Part shown: positions 9,008-17,898 of the stretch, piece after piece
Numbering within the stretch: the stretch's first letter is position 1
How the letters are laid out: each line of letters starts with the position of its first letter
NCBI GenBank assembly: GCA_905235525.1
Contig: CAJOLW010000010.1
Span: forward strand, 116,037 to 180,036
Source of the DNA: an uncultured Bacteroidaceae bacterium
GTDB lineage: Bacteria > Bacteroidota > Bacteroidia > Bacteroidales > Bacteroidaceae
Direction: 5' to 3'
Length of the DNA stretch: 64,000 bases
Position numbers and translations under genes: made by a program
Notes under the pieces: generated by a model
Database searches by the model: none
What the model was told of the DNA's origin: nothing
What the model saw: the letters and a program-made list of their open reading frames with translations, nothing else

Positions 9008-9292
9008 GTGTACCAATAGCACGCACCCACCTCCCACCTCCTAACCTCTAAACTCTCAACTCTAAATGATGTTTGTGTTAAAGAAGTGTGAATTATTTAA
9101 GAATTATTCTTAATCGGTGTTAACACTCTGAAGGGATTTGTTAAACTAATTCAAAGAATGAAAAAAATAGGTGGATTTTGTTTTGTCAAAATAAGAATTT
9201 GTCGTTATTTTGCGCTCGAATTTGAAGGGTGGATCAATTCCCGAAATAAAGTTTGCAGAACATAATCTAAACAGCAATAATAAAGACGAACT
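9008..9292. other. Intergenic region before htrA
   Basis: It starts with a C/T-rich low-complexity tract (9020-9068; CCTCCTAACCTCTAAACTCT type) and continues AT-rich up to the htrA start. No clear TAnnTTTG box was seen, so htrA may use an alternative sigma factor; that is inference. No gene is visible. Confidence 0.4.
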
Positions 9293-10837
9293 ATGAAACA
9301 AACAACTAAAAGATTTTATGGCGCACTGGTTGGTGTTGCCTTCCTTTCAGGATTGACTGGAGCGTTTGCTTATTCGCTTTCGCAGAAGTCTGTGGACAAG
9401 GTTTTGCCTTCTTTCTCATTCACGGAGCCAAAGAAGGCACAGGAGCCTGCAAGCAGCATGATGCAACTTTCGACGGCATCGACACCTGCTGTTCAGCCTG
9501 TGGATTTGACGGAGGCTGCAGAGAAGGCTTGCAACGCTGTGGTATATATTAAGGTGGTGCAGAAGGGGCGTCAGCAGACGATTGAGTATCGTGACCCGTT
9601 TGAGGATTTCTTTGGCGATTTCTTCGGTCGTGGCGGTGGTGGCACGCAGCGCCGTCAGGTGGAGACTCCGAAGCGTGAGGCGGCAGGTTCGGGTGTGATT
9701 ATCTCGGACGATGGCTATATCGTGACGAACAACCATGTGGTGGAGAATGCGGATGACATCACCATCACGTTGAATGACAACCGTGAGTTTACGGCTAAAG
9801 TGATTGGTACTGATGCTGACACGGACTTGGCGCTGCTGAAGATTGATGCGACGGGGCTGCCTGCCATCGTGATTGGCGACTCAGAGCAGTTGAAAGTGGG
9901 TGAGTGGGTGTTGGCTGTAGGCAATCCGTTCAACCTGACCTCTACGGTGACGGCGGGCATCGTGTCAGCCAAGGCGCGTGGCATCGGTGCGCACAAGAAC
10001 GGCATTGAATCGTTCATCCAGACGGATGCTGCCATCAATGCAGGTAATTCGGGTGGTGCGCTGGTGAACACGCGTGGCGAACTGGTGGGCATCAATGCGA
10101 TGCTGTATTCGCAGACGGGTTCTTTCACGGGCTATGGTTTTGCCATCCCGACGACCATCATGAAGAAGGTGGTGACTGACTTGCAGGCTTACGGTACGGT
10201 GCAGCGTGCGATGATAGGCATCAGTGGTATGACTCTGCATGACTATATCGACCAGAAGAAGCATGATGACGAGAAGTTTGAGGCTGACTTTGGCACGGTG
10301 GATGGTGTGTATGTGGCTGAGGTGGTTGATGACGGTGCAGCAGCCGAGGCTGGTCTGAAGAGCGGAGACGTGATTGTTTCGGTGGACGGAAAGAAGGTGA
10401 CGAAGATGTCGGAACTGCAGGAAGCCACTACAAAATATCGTCCGGGCGACAAGGCACAGATTGGCTATATCCGTGACAAGAAGGAGAAGACTGCCACCAT
10501 CACCTTCCGCAATGCGAAGGGCAGCACTAATGTGGTGAAGGCTCAGAAGGTGGATGCGCTGGGTGCTGACTTTAAGACACTGACCGAGAATCAGCAGAAG
10601 ACGCTGCACCTCTCTTATGGTGTGCAGGTGACGAACCTGAAGAGTGGTTACTTGAAGGATGCTGGTGTGCCAGAAGGCTTTATCATTTTGAAGGCGAACA
10701 ACCAGAACATCAAGTCGGCTGCTGATATGGAATCGGCGTTCAAATCAGCGCAGTCAAGCGATGAACAGACGCTTTGGATCTGGGGTAAGACTCCTGCCGG
10801 AAGGTCTATGTCATTTGCGGTGTACCTTGGCGAATAA
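9293..10837 (+). CDS. HtrA/DegP-family periplasmic serine protease
   Basis: A 514-residue Do-like protease that degrades or refolds damaged envelope proteins. An N-terminal hydrophobic segment (about 9-27) acts as signal or anchor. The trypsin-like domain carries the catalytic triad His148 (TNNHVV), Asp178 (DTDLALL) and Ser253 (GNSGGAL), with a glycine-rich LA-loop before it (FGDFFGRGGGG). A first PDZ domain (about 295-395; GVYVAEVVDDGAAAEAGLKSG) and a second, more divergent one (about 430-510) follow, as in DegP/DegQ. It has its own terminator and no operon partners. Confidence 0.94.
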   Translation: MKQTTKRFYGALVGVAFLSGLTGAFAYSLSQKSVDKVLPSFSFTEPKKAQEPASSMMQLSTASTPAVQPVDLTEAAEKACNAVVYIKVVQKGRQQTIEYRDPFEDFFGDFFGRGGGGTQRRQVETPKREAAGSGVIISDDGYIVTNNHVVENADDITITLNDNREFTAKVIGTDADTDLALLKIDATGLPAIVIGDSEQLKVGEWVLAVGNPFNLTSTVTAGIVSAKARGIGAHKNGIESFIQTDAAINAGNSGGALVNTRGELVGINAMLYSQTGSFTGYGFAIPTTIMKKVVTDLQAYGTVQRAMIGISGMTLHDYIDQKKHDDEKFEADFGTVDGVYVAEVVDDGAAAEAGLKSGDVIVSVDGKKVTKMSELQEATTKYRPGDKAQIGYIRDKKEKTATITFRNAKGSTNVVKAQKVDALGADFKTLTENQQKTLHLSYGVQVTNLKSGYLKDAGVPEGFIILKANNQNIKSAADMESAFKSAQSSDEQTLWIWGKTPAGRSMSFAVYLGE

Positions 10838-10860
10838 AATGCCGAAATGTTAAAAAATGG

Positions 10861-10900
10861 GGGATTTGAGGATTTTTTTCTTCAAATCCCTTGTTTTTAT
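10861..10900 (+). terminator. htrA terminator
   Basis: GGGATTTGA ... TCAAATCCC hairpin followed by TTGTTTTTAT, 24 bases after the htrA stop. Confidence 0.75.
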
Positions 10901-10921
10901 ATCTAGAATGTATTACCTTTG
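10891..10921 (+). promoter_or_regulatory. Promoter of an untranslated transcript
   Basis: TTG at 10891-10893, a 20-base spacer and TACCTTTG at 10914-10921: a full promoter with no open reading frame behind it. It points at the RNA candidate and tRNA-Ser. Confidence 0.7.
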
Positions 10922-10926
10922 CCTGT

Positions 10927-11300
10927 AGAAAATCGTAAGCGAACTATTGAAAAGCACATTGGACTGCTTTTTCCAGCGCGCGAACGATGAAGGGAAAACA
11001 ACGGAAGCCGTCTGATTTGGTGAGAGAACTGAACGATATGGACAGCGGACGTTTACATACAGCCGGGGTACAGGATCGATCGGGATACTCATCAAATTAT
11101 ATTTTGAAACCGAGATGATTTTACCGTTCCAATGGCGGGCCACAAGCCAGAAGTCGCCATGTCATCGAGCATGGGGTTTCGGCATCTGGAAACCATAGAG
11201 TCGGTGGATTACAAAGGGCGGTAAATACTCAAATCTTATCACGTCGGAGTTTCATCACATCTCCTCCCGGCTTTTTATAAAGGGTGGACTTATTGGTATA
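10927..11300 (+). ncRNA. Structured non-coding RNA candidate, family not identified
   Basis: About 370 bases follow a strong promoter without a credible gene but with many hairpins in a row: AAAAGCA/TGCTTTT (about 10949-10972), CCATG/CATGG and GGTTTC/GAAACC (about 11157-11205), and a long stem AAAGGGTGG-A-CTTAT / ATAAG-C-CCACCCTTT (about 11279-11312) just before tRNA-Ser. No signature sequence of tmRNA, RNase P RNA or SRP RNA was found. A Bacteroidales 6S-like or other lineage-specific RNA is possible, but this is a guess; the 3' end is uncertain. Confidence 0.45.
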
Positions 11301-11316
11301 AGCCCACCCTTTACAA

Positions 11317-11403
11317 GGAAAGTTGCCGGAGTGGTCGATCGGGCCGCACTCGAAATGCGGTGAACGGGTAACTGTTCCGGGGGTTCGAATCCCTCACTTT
11401 CCG
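11317..11403 (+). tRNA. tRNA-Ser(CGA)
   Basis: Class II cloverleaf with acceptor GGAAAGT/ACTTTCC, anticodon loop CTCGAAA (anticodon CGA), long variable arm and GGTTCGAATCC. It may be processed from the same transcript as the upstream RNA candidate. Confidence 0.93.
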
Positions 11404-11438
11404 CAAAAGAGGAACGTCGAAAGGCGTTCCTTTTTTTG

Positions 11439-14048
11439 TTAGAATGTCATGCGGACTTTGAATCGGATGCCCCAACGGTTGGTGTTGGGATTGTGCAGAT
11501 AGGTGATGCGGCGCACATAGTCAATCTCAATGAGTTTGAAGATGTTGTGGATGCCAACACGCCATTCTACGTAAGGTGTGCGCTCGTTCATGCGGACGGT
11601 GTTCTGTTCGTAGGTGCCATCGCCAAGGAAGTGTCCTGGGAAGTAAAATAGTTCAGGGTCGGAATAGTTGAGCGTGGCAGGATTGTTTTTGTCGGTGAGT
11701 TGTCCCCAAAGCACATTGACGCCGAGGCATTCGCGCCACTTGAGTTTCTTCAGCAGCGGGATGCGATTGAAGAGCCATCCGTTGAGGTCCCATTCGGCGA
11801 GGAGGGAGGCATAGCGGTCGTTGAGGAACTCAAGGTTGGAGATGAGGTAGAAGGTGTTGTCCTCGATGATGTAGGAGGCATTGGCGGCGGGGTGGATGAG
11901 GAGGGGAAAGGGGACTTTGTTCCATTGTGCGCCAGCCTTGATGTTGGCATCGAACTTGCCGAACTGTCCGAGCCAAAAGCGTTTGTAGATGCCTGCTTCG
12001 GTGACATCGTAGTTGTATTGACCGCCAAGGAATCCATTGATGCCTCGTGTGTAGGAGAGGGAGAGGATGGGGGCATCGTGGTTCACCTTCACACGGCGCT
12101 GTTTGGTGTTGACGTAGGTGACATTGGGCTCGTAAGTTACACCGACCTTAAATTCGGCAGTAGTGATACCTGAGAGCCATCGGGAAGGATTGTTGACGGG
12201 TGTGCCCACACCGTCGAGCCGTTGATAGAAGAGGGCATCGACAGGGTGGTTGCGGGTGCGTGTGAATTGTGCGTTCACTCTCACGCCGGTCTCAAATTCG
12301 CGTGTGTAGTCGATGTGCAGTTCGCGCGTGTGGTGGTATTGGTCCACTTTGGAGGCATGGAAGGCTGTGAACATGTTGTCCTTGTCGGTGGGCACAAACT
12401 TGTCAAAAGGTGAGATGATGTCGTCCCACCAATAGACGGAGAGATTGTGCTGGGGAAACTCGCGTGGGAGGTATGCCTTTTTGTTGAAGGCATAGGTGAG
12501 AATGCCTTTCCAATAGACGTTGTGGGTCTTGGTGCCGTAGGCGACGTAGGCGTCGGCGAAGAGGTGAGGGGAGAGGTTGGCGGTGGTGTGTGCGGAGGCA
12601 CGGAGGCGCATGCCGTCGTAGTGGTTGGCAGAGATGATGGTGTTGATGGGACCTATATCCACGTAGTTGGGATGGAGTGAGTCGCCTGTCTCGACGAAGT
12701 TTTCGACAAGGGCTTTGAATCCGAAGAGAACGTATTTGAAGCCCTTGATGTGGGTGAGGCGGTCGAGGAAACTGTCCATCTTTCCTTCTGACGAGGTGAG
12801 TTTGACCTGTCTGTATTCGTTCCAGAAAGAGTCGTCCTGCATGGATGCGTCGGGTTCGCGCAGGGTATTGCCTTTGATGTGCTTGAAGAGGGAGCGGGGG
12901 ATTTCTTCGAAACTGACGTTGGTGAGTCGGGTGACTCGCTGCACCTGAAACTTGCCGAGCCACTTGGAGAGTTGCAGTTCGACGAGCATATCGTTGGTGG
13001 AGGCGATGCGGTCACCGCTTTCCAGTTGGGTGAAGTCTTGTGAGATGAGCATGTTCTCGACGAAGTTGACGTCGCTGCGACGGGGAATGGTGAGTTCCAC
13101 ACGGCGCACCTGGTAGGTGGAGTCGGGGTCAAGGAGGATGTAGAGATGACCGGAAAAGCCGAAGTCTTGTTGGTTGTTGGGCAGGAAGCCCACTTCGACC
13201 ACTTTGTCTTGTTCGATGAAGAGGGTGTCTTGCAGGTAGTAGCGGTAGAAGGAGATGGCACTGTTGGCAATGGGCGACTTGAAGGGAAATTGCAGCAATC
13301 GGCATTCTTCCTCGTAGATGTCAACATCGGTAAAGATATCTTTGAGGGTGGTGGTGAGGATTTCGCCGGTGTTGACGAGTTCTGTCACGCCCTTGTTGCT
13401 TTCTCCTTTGATGACCTGCTTTTCAGACTTGGGGTCTTTGCGATAGTAGATTTCTGAGAGGGTCTCATCGACGGTGAGGGGAAGGGTAAGTTTGCCTGTC
13501 TGTGGGGATTTCTCCACATGGTCTTTCAGGAAGGCAAAGCGTTTGTATTCCCCTTCATCAAAGACCTTGTCGCTCACCTCGTTGAGGGAGAAGGTCATTT
13601 TCTCGTATTTGGTGTAGGTGAGGAAATCTTTTGAACGAAGGTCGAAACTCTTCTTGTGGGCAATCACTTTCCGCATCAGTTCGACAGCAGGGTTGTTCTT
13701 ACGGCTGTATCGTCCTCTTTTGGAGGATACGGTGACTCCTTCAAGTGTCTGATTCTCGGGCACAAGACGGATGGTGATATTTTTGTTGGTGCCGAAGTCT
13801 TTCAGACGGTACACTTGTGTCTGATAGCCTAAGGAGGAGAAGGTGAGTTCGTGCCATGTGCTGTCTTCCTTGATGACGAAGCGTCCGTTTTCGTCCGTCT
13901 GCTCACCTACGTTTTTGCCGTCATAATAGACATTGACGTAGTCGAGCACTTCGCGTGTCTTGCTGTCGATGACACGCCCCGTCACTTGGGCATGGCTCAA
14001 CAGACACGAGAGTGTGAGGACGATGAGGCATATGGTGATTCTTTTCAT
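11439..14048 (-). CDS. DUF5686/carboxypeptidase-regulatory-like outer-membrane protein
   Basis: An 869-residue exported protein with a signal peptide ending LLSHAQ (about residue 20). Residues of about 22-105 form a carboxypeptidase-regulatory-like beta-sandwich (VTGRVIDSKTREVLDYVNVY), the plug-like domain found at the start of many Bacteroidetes receptors. The remainder matches the DUF5686 family and ends in strands typical of an outer-membrane barrel, with a final FKVRMTF ending in phenylalanine. It has no TonB-box receptor barrel of the SusC type. Function unknown; probably an envelope assembly or transport role. Its start overlaps the end of the HAD gene by ATGA, so the two are cotranslated. 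Confidence 0.82.
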   Translation of the reverse strand: MKRITICLIVLTLSCLLSHAQVTGRVIDSKTREVLDYVNVYYDGKNVGEQTDENGRFVIKEDSTWHELTFSSLGYQTQVYRLKDFGTNKNITIRLVPENQTLEGVTVSSKRGRYSRKNNPAVELMRKVIAHKKSFDLRSKDFLTYTKYEKMTFSLNEVSDKVFDEGEYKRFAFLKDHVEKSPQTGKLTLPLTVDETLSEIYYRKDPKSEKQVIKGESNKGVTELVNTGEILTTTLKDIFTDVDIYEEECRLLQFPFKSPIANSAISFYRYYLQDTLFIEQDKVVEVGFLPNNQQDFGFSGHLYILLDPDSTYQVRRVELTIPRRSDVNFVENMLISQDFTQLESGDRIASTNDMLVELQLSKWLGKFQVQRVTRLTNVSFEEIPRSLFKHIKGNTLREPDASMQDDSFWNEYRQVKLTSSEGKMDSFLDRLTHIKGFKYVLFGFKALVENFVETGDSLHPNYVDIGPINTIISANHYDGMRLRASAHTTANLSPHLFADAYVAYGTKTHNVYWKGILTYAFNKKAYLPREFPQHNLSVYWWDDIISPFDKFVPTDKDNMFTAFHASKVDQYHHTRELHIDYTREFETGVRVNAQFTRTRNHPVDALFYQRLDGVGTPVNNPSRWLSGITTAEFKVGVTYEPNVTYVNTKQRRVKVNHDAPILSLSYTRGINGFLGGQYNYDVTEAGIYKRFWLGQFGKFDANIKAGAQWNKVPFPLLIHPAANASYIIEDNTFYLISNLEFLNDRYASLLAEWDLNGWLFNRIPLLKKLKWRECLGVNVLWGQLTDKNNPATLNYSDPELFYFPGHFLGDGTYEQNTVRMNERTPYVEWRVGIHNIFKLIEIDYVRRITYLHNPNTNRWGIRFKVRMTF

Positions 14049-14785
14049 ATTGCTTCGGGCAAATCTTTTATATGATGGATGATGTGAGTGGGCACGGTCT
14101 CATCTACTGTTTCATTGCCCCATCCAATTCCTTTGATCCATACGGTTTGGCATCCGATTTGTGTGGCAGGAAGAATGTCTTTGGAGTAACTGTCGCCCAC
14201 CACGAGGATGTCATGGGCAGGCAATTCTTCCGCTGTCTTTCCTGTGATTTCTCTTAAAGCATCGACACCTAATTGGAAAATCTTGGGGTCTGGCTTGCGA
14301 ACGCCCACAACGGCGCTTTCCACGATGTGCTGGAAGTATCCAAGATGGAAGTCTTTCAGGATGGTCTCGATGTTGCCGTAGAAATTGCTGACCAGCACGA
14401 GGGGATATTTCTCTGCCAACGTGGCGATGATGGGACGGCTCACTTCGAGCACTTTCAGCACATACTGATAACAATAGTTTGCCACGGCATCACTGTGGGT
14501 TTTCCGCTCTGTTTCACTCACCTGCCAAATACCTCTGTTGACAAGGTCTTGGGTCTCGAGGTTGCATTTGATGGTGAGAAGGTCGAGGAAGTTATGCTCT
14601 GGCTGAATGTAGGGGTGTTTTGCCAAGGCACGTTCGGCAAAGACATAACTCTGGCGGAACTCTTCCTTGCTGACAGGAATGTTCGTGTGTTGATAGCCTT
14701 CCCACAGCACTTCACTCCAATGGAGAGCGTTGGTGTCTATGGTGCCTCCGTAGTCGAATATGATAGCCTGTATTCTATTTACCAT
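14045..14785 (-). CDS. HAD-family hydrolase
   Basis: A 246-residue haloacid-dehalogenase-superfamily protein with motif I IIFDYGGTIDTN near residue 8, a cap domain, motif II LVSNFYG near 130, motif III lysine in GVRKPDPKIF and motif IV VVGDSYSKDI near 200. The residue two after the nucleophile aspartate is glycine rather than the usual second aspartate, as in some HAD-IA members, so phosphatase activity is likely but not certain. It lies between the CDP-alcohol phosphatidyltransferase and the DUF5686 gene in one operon; a phospholipid-phosphate phosphatase role would fit, but that is inference from context. Confidence 0.85.
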   Translation of the reverse strand: MVNRIQAIIFDYGGTIDTNALHWSEVLWEGYQHTNIPVSKEEFRQSYVFAERALAKHPYIQPEHNFLDLLTIKCNLETQDLVNRGIWQVSETERKTHSDAVANYCYQYVLKVLEVSRPIIATLAEKYPLVLVSNFYGNIETILKDFHLGYFQHIVESAVVGVRKPDPKIFQLGVDALREITGKTAEELPAHDILVVGDSYSKDILPATQIGCQTVWIKGIGWGNETVDETVPTHIIHHIKDLPEAI

Positions 14786-14799
14786 CTTACATTTACCAT

Positions 14800-15789
14800 T
14801 TAAACATTTGCAATTTTGTCATTTAGTTCTTGACAGAAGCCCTCATGGGTGTGGCGCATATAGAGATACAGTCCTGTGAACGCAATGATTTCCATGAACA
14901 GGTAGAGCCATGGGAAATCGAGAAGAAAAGTGATGTAGAGGGTGATGGCACGGGTGTTGAACGTGAGGATGTTTGCCCATTTCATCAAGGGGAGGCTAAG
15001 CCTTCTGAACTCATCGCGAAAGGCTTGGGGGATGTTCTCCGTGTCGCCATATTCCTCCTTCAGTTTTTGCTTGAGGAGTTGGAATTGGGGCGTCTGCTTT
15101 TCCTGATTGCGTGTGTAGTTGATATAAGTGAGCAGGAAGAGTTTGTAGATGAGGTTTCCCTTCCATGGAGTTTCCTCGTAGATTTGCTTTTGCTGAATGG
15201 AGTTGTCGAGTTCGCTGCCTGCTTTTCCTTTCAGGAAGAAGAGGTGTATCTGCCGATAGTAGTCGGAGAGTCCGCACTGATGGGCGTGGCAGACGATTCC
15301 AGAGAACCACGATAAGGCATAAATGACCAGAGTGGCTATGAGGGTGTTTCGTTCGTTGTTTTCTATGCCCAACCACTGAAATTCGAGGTCGTGATAAAAG
15401 TAGAAACGGAAGACTACTGCATGGTAGATAGCAAAGAACCACACATCGCCAGCGGCTCCATCGAGGATGCGTCCCAGTTGTGTCTTCTTACCAGTCATAC
15501 GTGCCAGTTGTCCGTCGGCACTGTCATAGAAATTCGCCCATGCCAAGAGGAGGACACCGATGATGTTGTAGATGAGTCCTTCAGTGCCTTCTGTACGGTA
15601 ACTGCCATGTGCGAAGAAGTAGGCAGATGCGACCCCGATGAACATAGAGAGGATGGTCACGGTGTTGGGATGCACGTTCAGCGCATCGAAGAAACGTGCC
15701 CACTGATAACCGATGGGACGTGTCCACACCACATCGAGCCACTCCTCGGTATCATTTGATTTGTATGTCTGTTGTATCTGCTCTTTCAT
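14800..15789 (-). CDS. CDP-alcohol phosphatidyltransferase family protein
   Basis: A 329-residue membrane enzyme. The family signature is complete at residues 89-114: D89, D92-G, AR at 96-97, G106, D110 and D114, in the pattern D-x2-D-G-x2-A-R-x8-G-x3-D-x3-D, which binds metal and the CDP-activated substrate. About six hydrophobic helices surround it. Such enzymes join a CDP-activated lipid or alcohol to an alcohol, for example to make phosphatidylinositol-phosphate. The substrate cannot be read from the sequence. Neighbours are a HAD hydrolase, an ATP-grasp protein and a flippase-like membrane protein, which suggests one lipid head-group pathway. Confidence 0.88.
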   Translation of the reverse strand: MKEQIQQTYKSNDTEEWLDVVWTRPIGYQWARFFDALNVHPNTVTILSMFIGVASAYFFAHGSYRTEGTEGLIYNIIGVLLLAWANFYDSADGQLARMTGKKTQLGRILDGAAGDVWFFAIYHAVVFRFYFYHDLEFQWLGIENNERNTLIATLVIYALSWFSGIVCHAHQCGLSDYYRQIHLFFLKGKAGSELDNSIQQKQIYEETPWKGNLIYKLFLLTYINYTRNQEKQTPQFQLLKQKLKEEYGDTENIPQAFRDEFRRLSLPLMKWANILTFNTRAITLYITFLLDFPWLYLFMEIIAFTGLYLYMRHTHEGFCQELNDKIANV

Positions 15790-15822
15790 TTAACCTTAAC
15801 CCTAACCCTAACGTTTCAACTG

Positions 15823-16695
15823 TCAACTCCCCCCCAGAATCACTCTTTCTGCGATGGCTTTTGCTGCCTGATCGCGGCAGGATGAGAAACTTGGGAAATC
15901 GTTGAAGTCGATAAACCATATTTTGCCCTTTTCGTCAATAACGGCATCGCCACCATAGATGGGCACCTGTATCTTCTTCGCCAATTTGTCGGCAAATTGG
16001 TGAACTTTGCTGGGGTCGAAAGCATACCCTTTTTCTTTTCCATTGATTTTCTCATGCCCGAATTTGGAGTGTCCCTTGCTGGCATATTGCCAATGGAAGA
16101 AATTCGTGCCTTCCACTCCGTAGAACTTGATAAGGTCGCCGACTTTGTGCTCTTGCACCAGCCAGAAATCGATGCGCAAATCGCTAAATCCTTTCAGTGC
16201 CTCTTCAATATCTTTTTCTGTCTCACAATAAACTGTGTCGAAAAGCATGGTTGAAGGACCTTGAGCATTCTTCATCCAGAATGGCAGGGTGAAATCATCT
16301 TTCATCTTGTTGCTTTTAGGCAGGAGTTCCTTTTGGAAGCCAAGGAGGAACTTGGGTTGTGGAATACCTGCTGTAACCATTTCCATTGCCATTTCTCCTT
16401 TTTTCATGCAGAGGAGTGTTCCATTCAGAGAATTAAAAAACTTCTTCAAGACGTCATCCTTTTCTTCCTTCATCATGGTTTCCAACAGTTCCGTAAGGGT
16501 TATTCTATTTCTTGCCATTGTCAGCACTCTGTCAAACGAAGAATAGTCTTGTTTCTTCATGTCCTCTTCAGGGATGATGCTTACCTCATGTCCAAGGTTT
16601 CTTAATTCGTCTATCACAGCCGTGAAGATGGCTGCATCGTTGCCCACCAGATTGGGCGAAAAATCTACATCTCTTCTAATACCTAAAATTTTCAT
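15823..16695 (-). CDS. ATP-grasp-like ligase or kinase
   Basis: A 290-residue soluble protein without a signal peptide. Its layout resembles ATP-grasp enzymes: an N-terminal Rossmann-like part (MKILGIRRDVDFSPNLVGND), a central region with LVQEHKVGDLIKFYGV, and near the C-terminus GGDAVIDEKGKIWFIDFND, where the D-x-N pair would hold magnesium and ATP. The closest general type is RimK- or inositol-phosphate-kinase-like, but the substrate is unknown. It sits 33 bases upstream of the CDP-alcohol phosphatidyltransferase gene, so it may activate or modify that pathway's head group (inference). Confidence 0.7.
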   Translation of the reverse strand: MKILGIRRDVDFSPNLVGNDAAIFTAVIDELRNLGHEVSIIPEEDMKKQDYSSFDRVLTMARNRITLTELLETMMKEEKDDVLKKFFNSLNGTLLCMKKGEMAMEMVTAGIPQPKFLLGFQKELLPKSNKMKDDFTLPFWMKNAQGPSTMLFDTVYCETEKDIEEALKGFSDLRIDFWLVQEHKVGDLIKFYGVEGTNFFHWQYASKGHSKFGHEKINGKEKGYAFDPSKVHQFADKLAKKIQVPIYGGDAVIDEKGKIWFIDFNDFPSFSSCRDQAAKAIAERVILGGS

Positions 16696-16713
16696 ATATG
16701 ATTTTACCTGATT

Positions 16714-17766
16714 CTAATTTTTTTGATTGATGTTGTTTTTGTTTTCAGATGGGGTGGAGTCGTTCCCGATTTTCATAAGCAGCAAACCGATGGCTGTCCA
16801 GAAGATTTCGCGCACTCGGCAGATGATGCTGATGAACATGCCAATGTCGGCAGTCATGCCCATTTGGGCAACAGACATGGCGAAGCCTCCTTCGCGACCG
16901 CCCAATTGGAGGGGCAGGAAAAAGAGGAGGTTGGCAAAGAGGCTTGTGAAGGAGAGGATGAGGAATGCAAATACGAAGGTCAACCCGTCACCTGTTCCTG
17001 CATCGAAAAGCAGGAGCATGAAATAGATTTCAAGACTCTGGAGCACTCTCCCCACATATTCGAGGGCGAAACTGGCATAGAAACTACGCTGGTTTTGTGA
17101 CTGAAGTTCAGAAATCTGCTGGTCAATCCTCTGCAGGTCTTCTTGATGATTCTCTCTGAACCGTCTTGCCCAATTCTTGCAGCCAGGGATATGTCCGACA
17201 AAGCGGATGAGTTTGACGACCATCCCATTCTTATAGCCTCGGATGAAGAGGTAAATGCCACCGCCGCAGAAACAGAGCATGAAGAGCAGCACAATGCCCA
17301 TACCTACATTCATAGGCAAAATTCCCAATGATGCCAGCACCACATAGACTGCAATGCTGCTTGCCCAAAACCAGAAATGGGCGAAGATGTGCATCATGGC
17401 AAAGAGTAACACGCTGGAGGTGGCTCGTTGTGTGCCGATATACGGCTTCAGTTCCATGATTTTGTAGGGTTCACCACCCATGAGTCCTGCCGGAGTTGCA
17501 TAGTTGAGCGCAAATCCCGTGATGGTGAGTTTCAGAATCTTCCAGAAGGGGATAGGGCAATCACCCGAACCTCTGATGATGATGCGCCATGTACAGGCAT
17601 TCATGATGTAGAGGAAAATCCATAAACCCAAAATGGCAATAAGCCAATAGCCCGCATGGCAGATATCTGCCCAAAGTTGAGCAAACGACACTTTGAATGT
17701 GAACAACATCACAATGACTGCGATGAATCCAAAAGCAAAGAATATATTGCGGGTAGTACTCTTCAT
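16714..17766 (-). CDS. Lysylphosphatidylglycerol synthase-like/UPF0104 membrane protein
   Basis: A 350-residue integral membrane protein with about eight hydrophobic helices. The segment GFALNYATPAGLMGGEPYKIM (around residues 83-103) is the conserved loop of the LPG synthase transmembrane (UPF0104, AglD-like) family, and LPLQLGGREGGFAMS near 290 is a second family motif. In MprF the equivalent domain flips aminoacylated lipids; here no aminoacyl-transfer domain is attached, so a lipid flippase or transferase role is likely. It is the first gene of the four-gene lipid cluster reading toward 14 kb. Confidence 0.85.
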   Translation of the reverse strand: MKSTTRNIFFAFGFIAVIVMLFTFKVSFAQLWADICHAGYWLIAILGLWIFLYIMNACTWRIIIRGSGDCPIPFWKILKLTITGFALNYATPAGLMGGEPYKIMELKPYIGTQRATSSVLLFAMMHIFAHFWFWASSIAVYVVLASLGILPMNVGMGIVLLFMLCFCGGGIYLFIRGYKNGMVVKLIRFVGHIPGCKNWARRFRENHQEDLQRIDQQISELQSQNQRSFYASFALEYVGRVLQSLEIYFMLLLFDAGTGDGLTFVFAFLILSFTSLFANLLFFLPLQLGGREGGFAMSVAQMGMTADIGMFISIICRVREIFWTAIGLLLMKIGNDSTPSENKNNINQKN

Positions 17767-17898
17767 ATGATGAAAAGTTAAAAGTAAAAGTTAAAAACTA
17801 TAAGTTAAAAGTAAAAGTTACCTGCCATGCGGCATGTTGGCTTCCTGTTCACAAAGGATACTATCACTTTTCACTTTTAGTTTTTAATTTTTAACTTT
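17767..17898. repeat. Low-complexity AAGTTAAAAGTAAAAG tract
   Basis: The spacer between pdxA and the membrane-protein gene is filled with degenerate TTAAAAGTAAAAGTTA units and, at the other end, their reverse complement (CTTTTCACTTTTAGTTTTTA), so it could fold back on itself. Confidence 0.6.

Noticed and set aside
10913..11143. Minus-strand 76-codon frame in the RNA candidate
   Set aside because: No promoter, no family, and the region is dominated by hairpins oriented with the plus-strand promoter.
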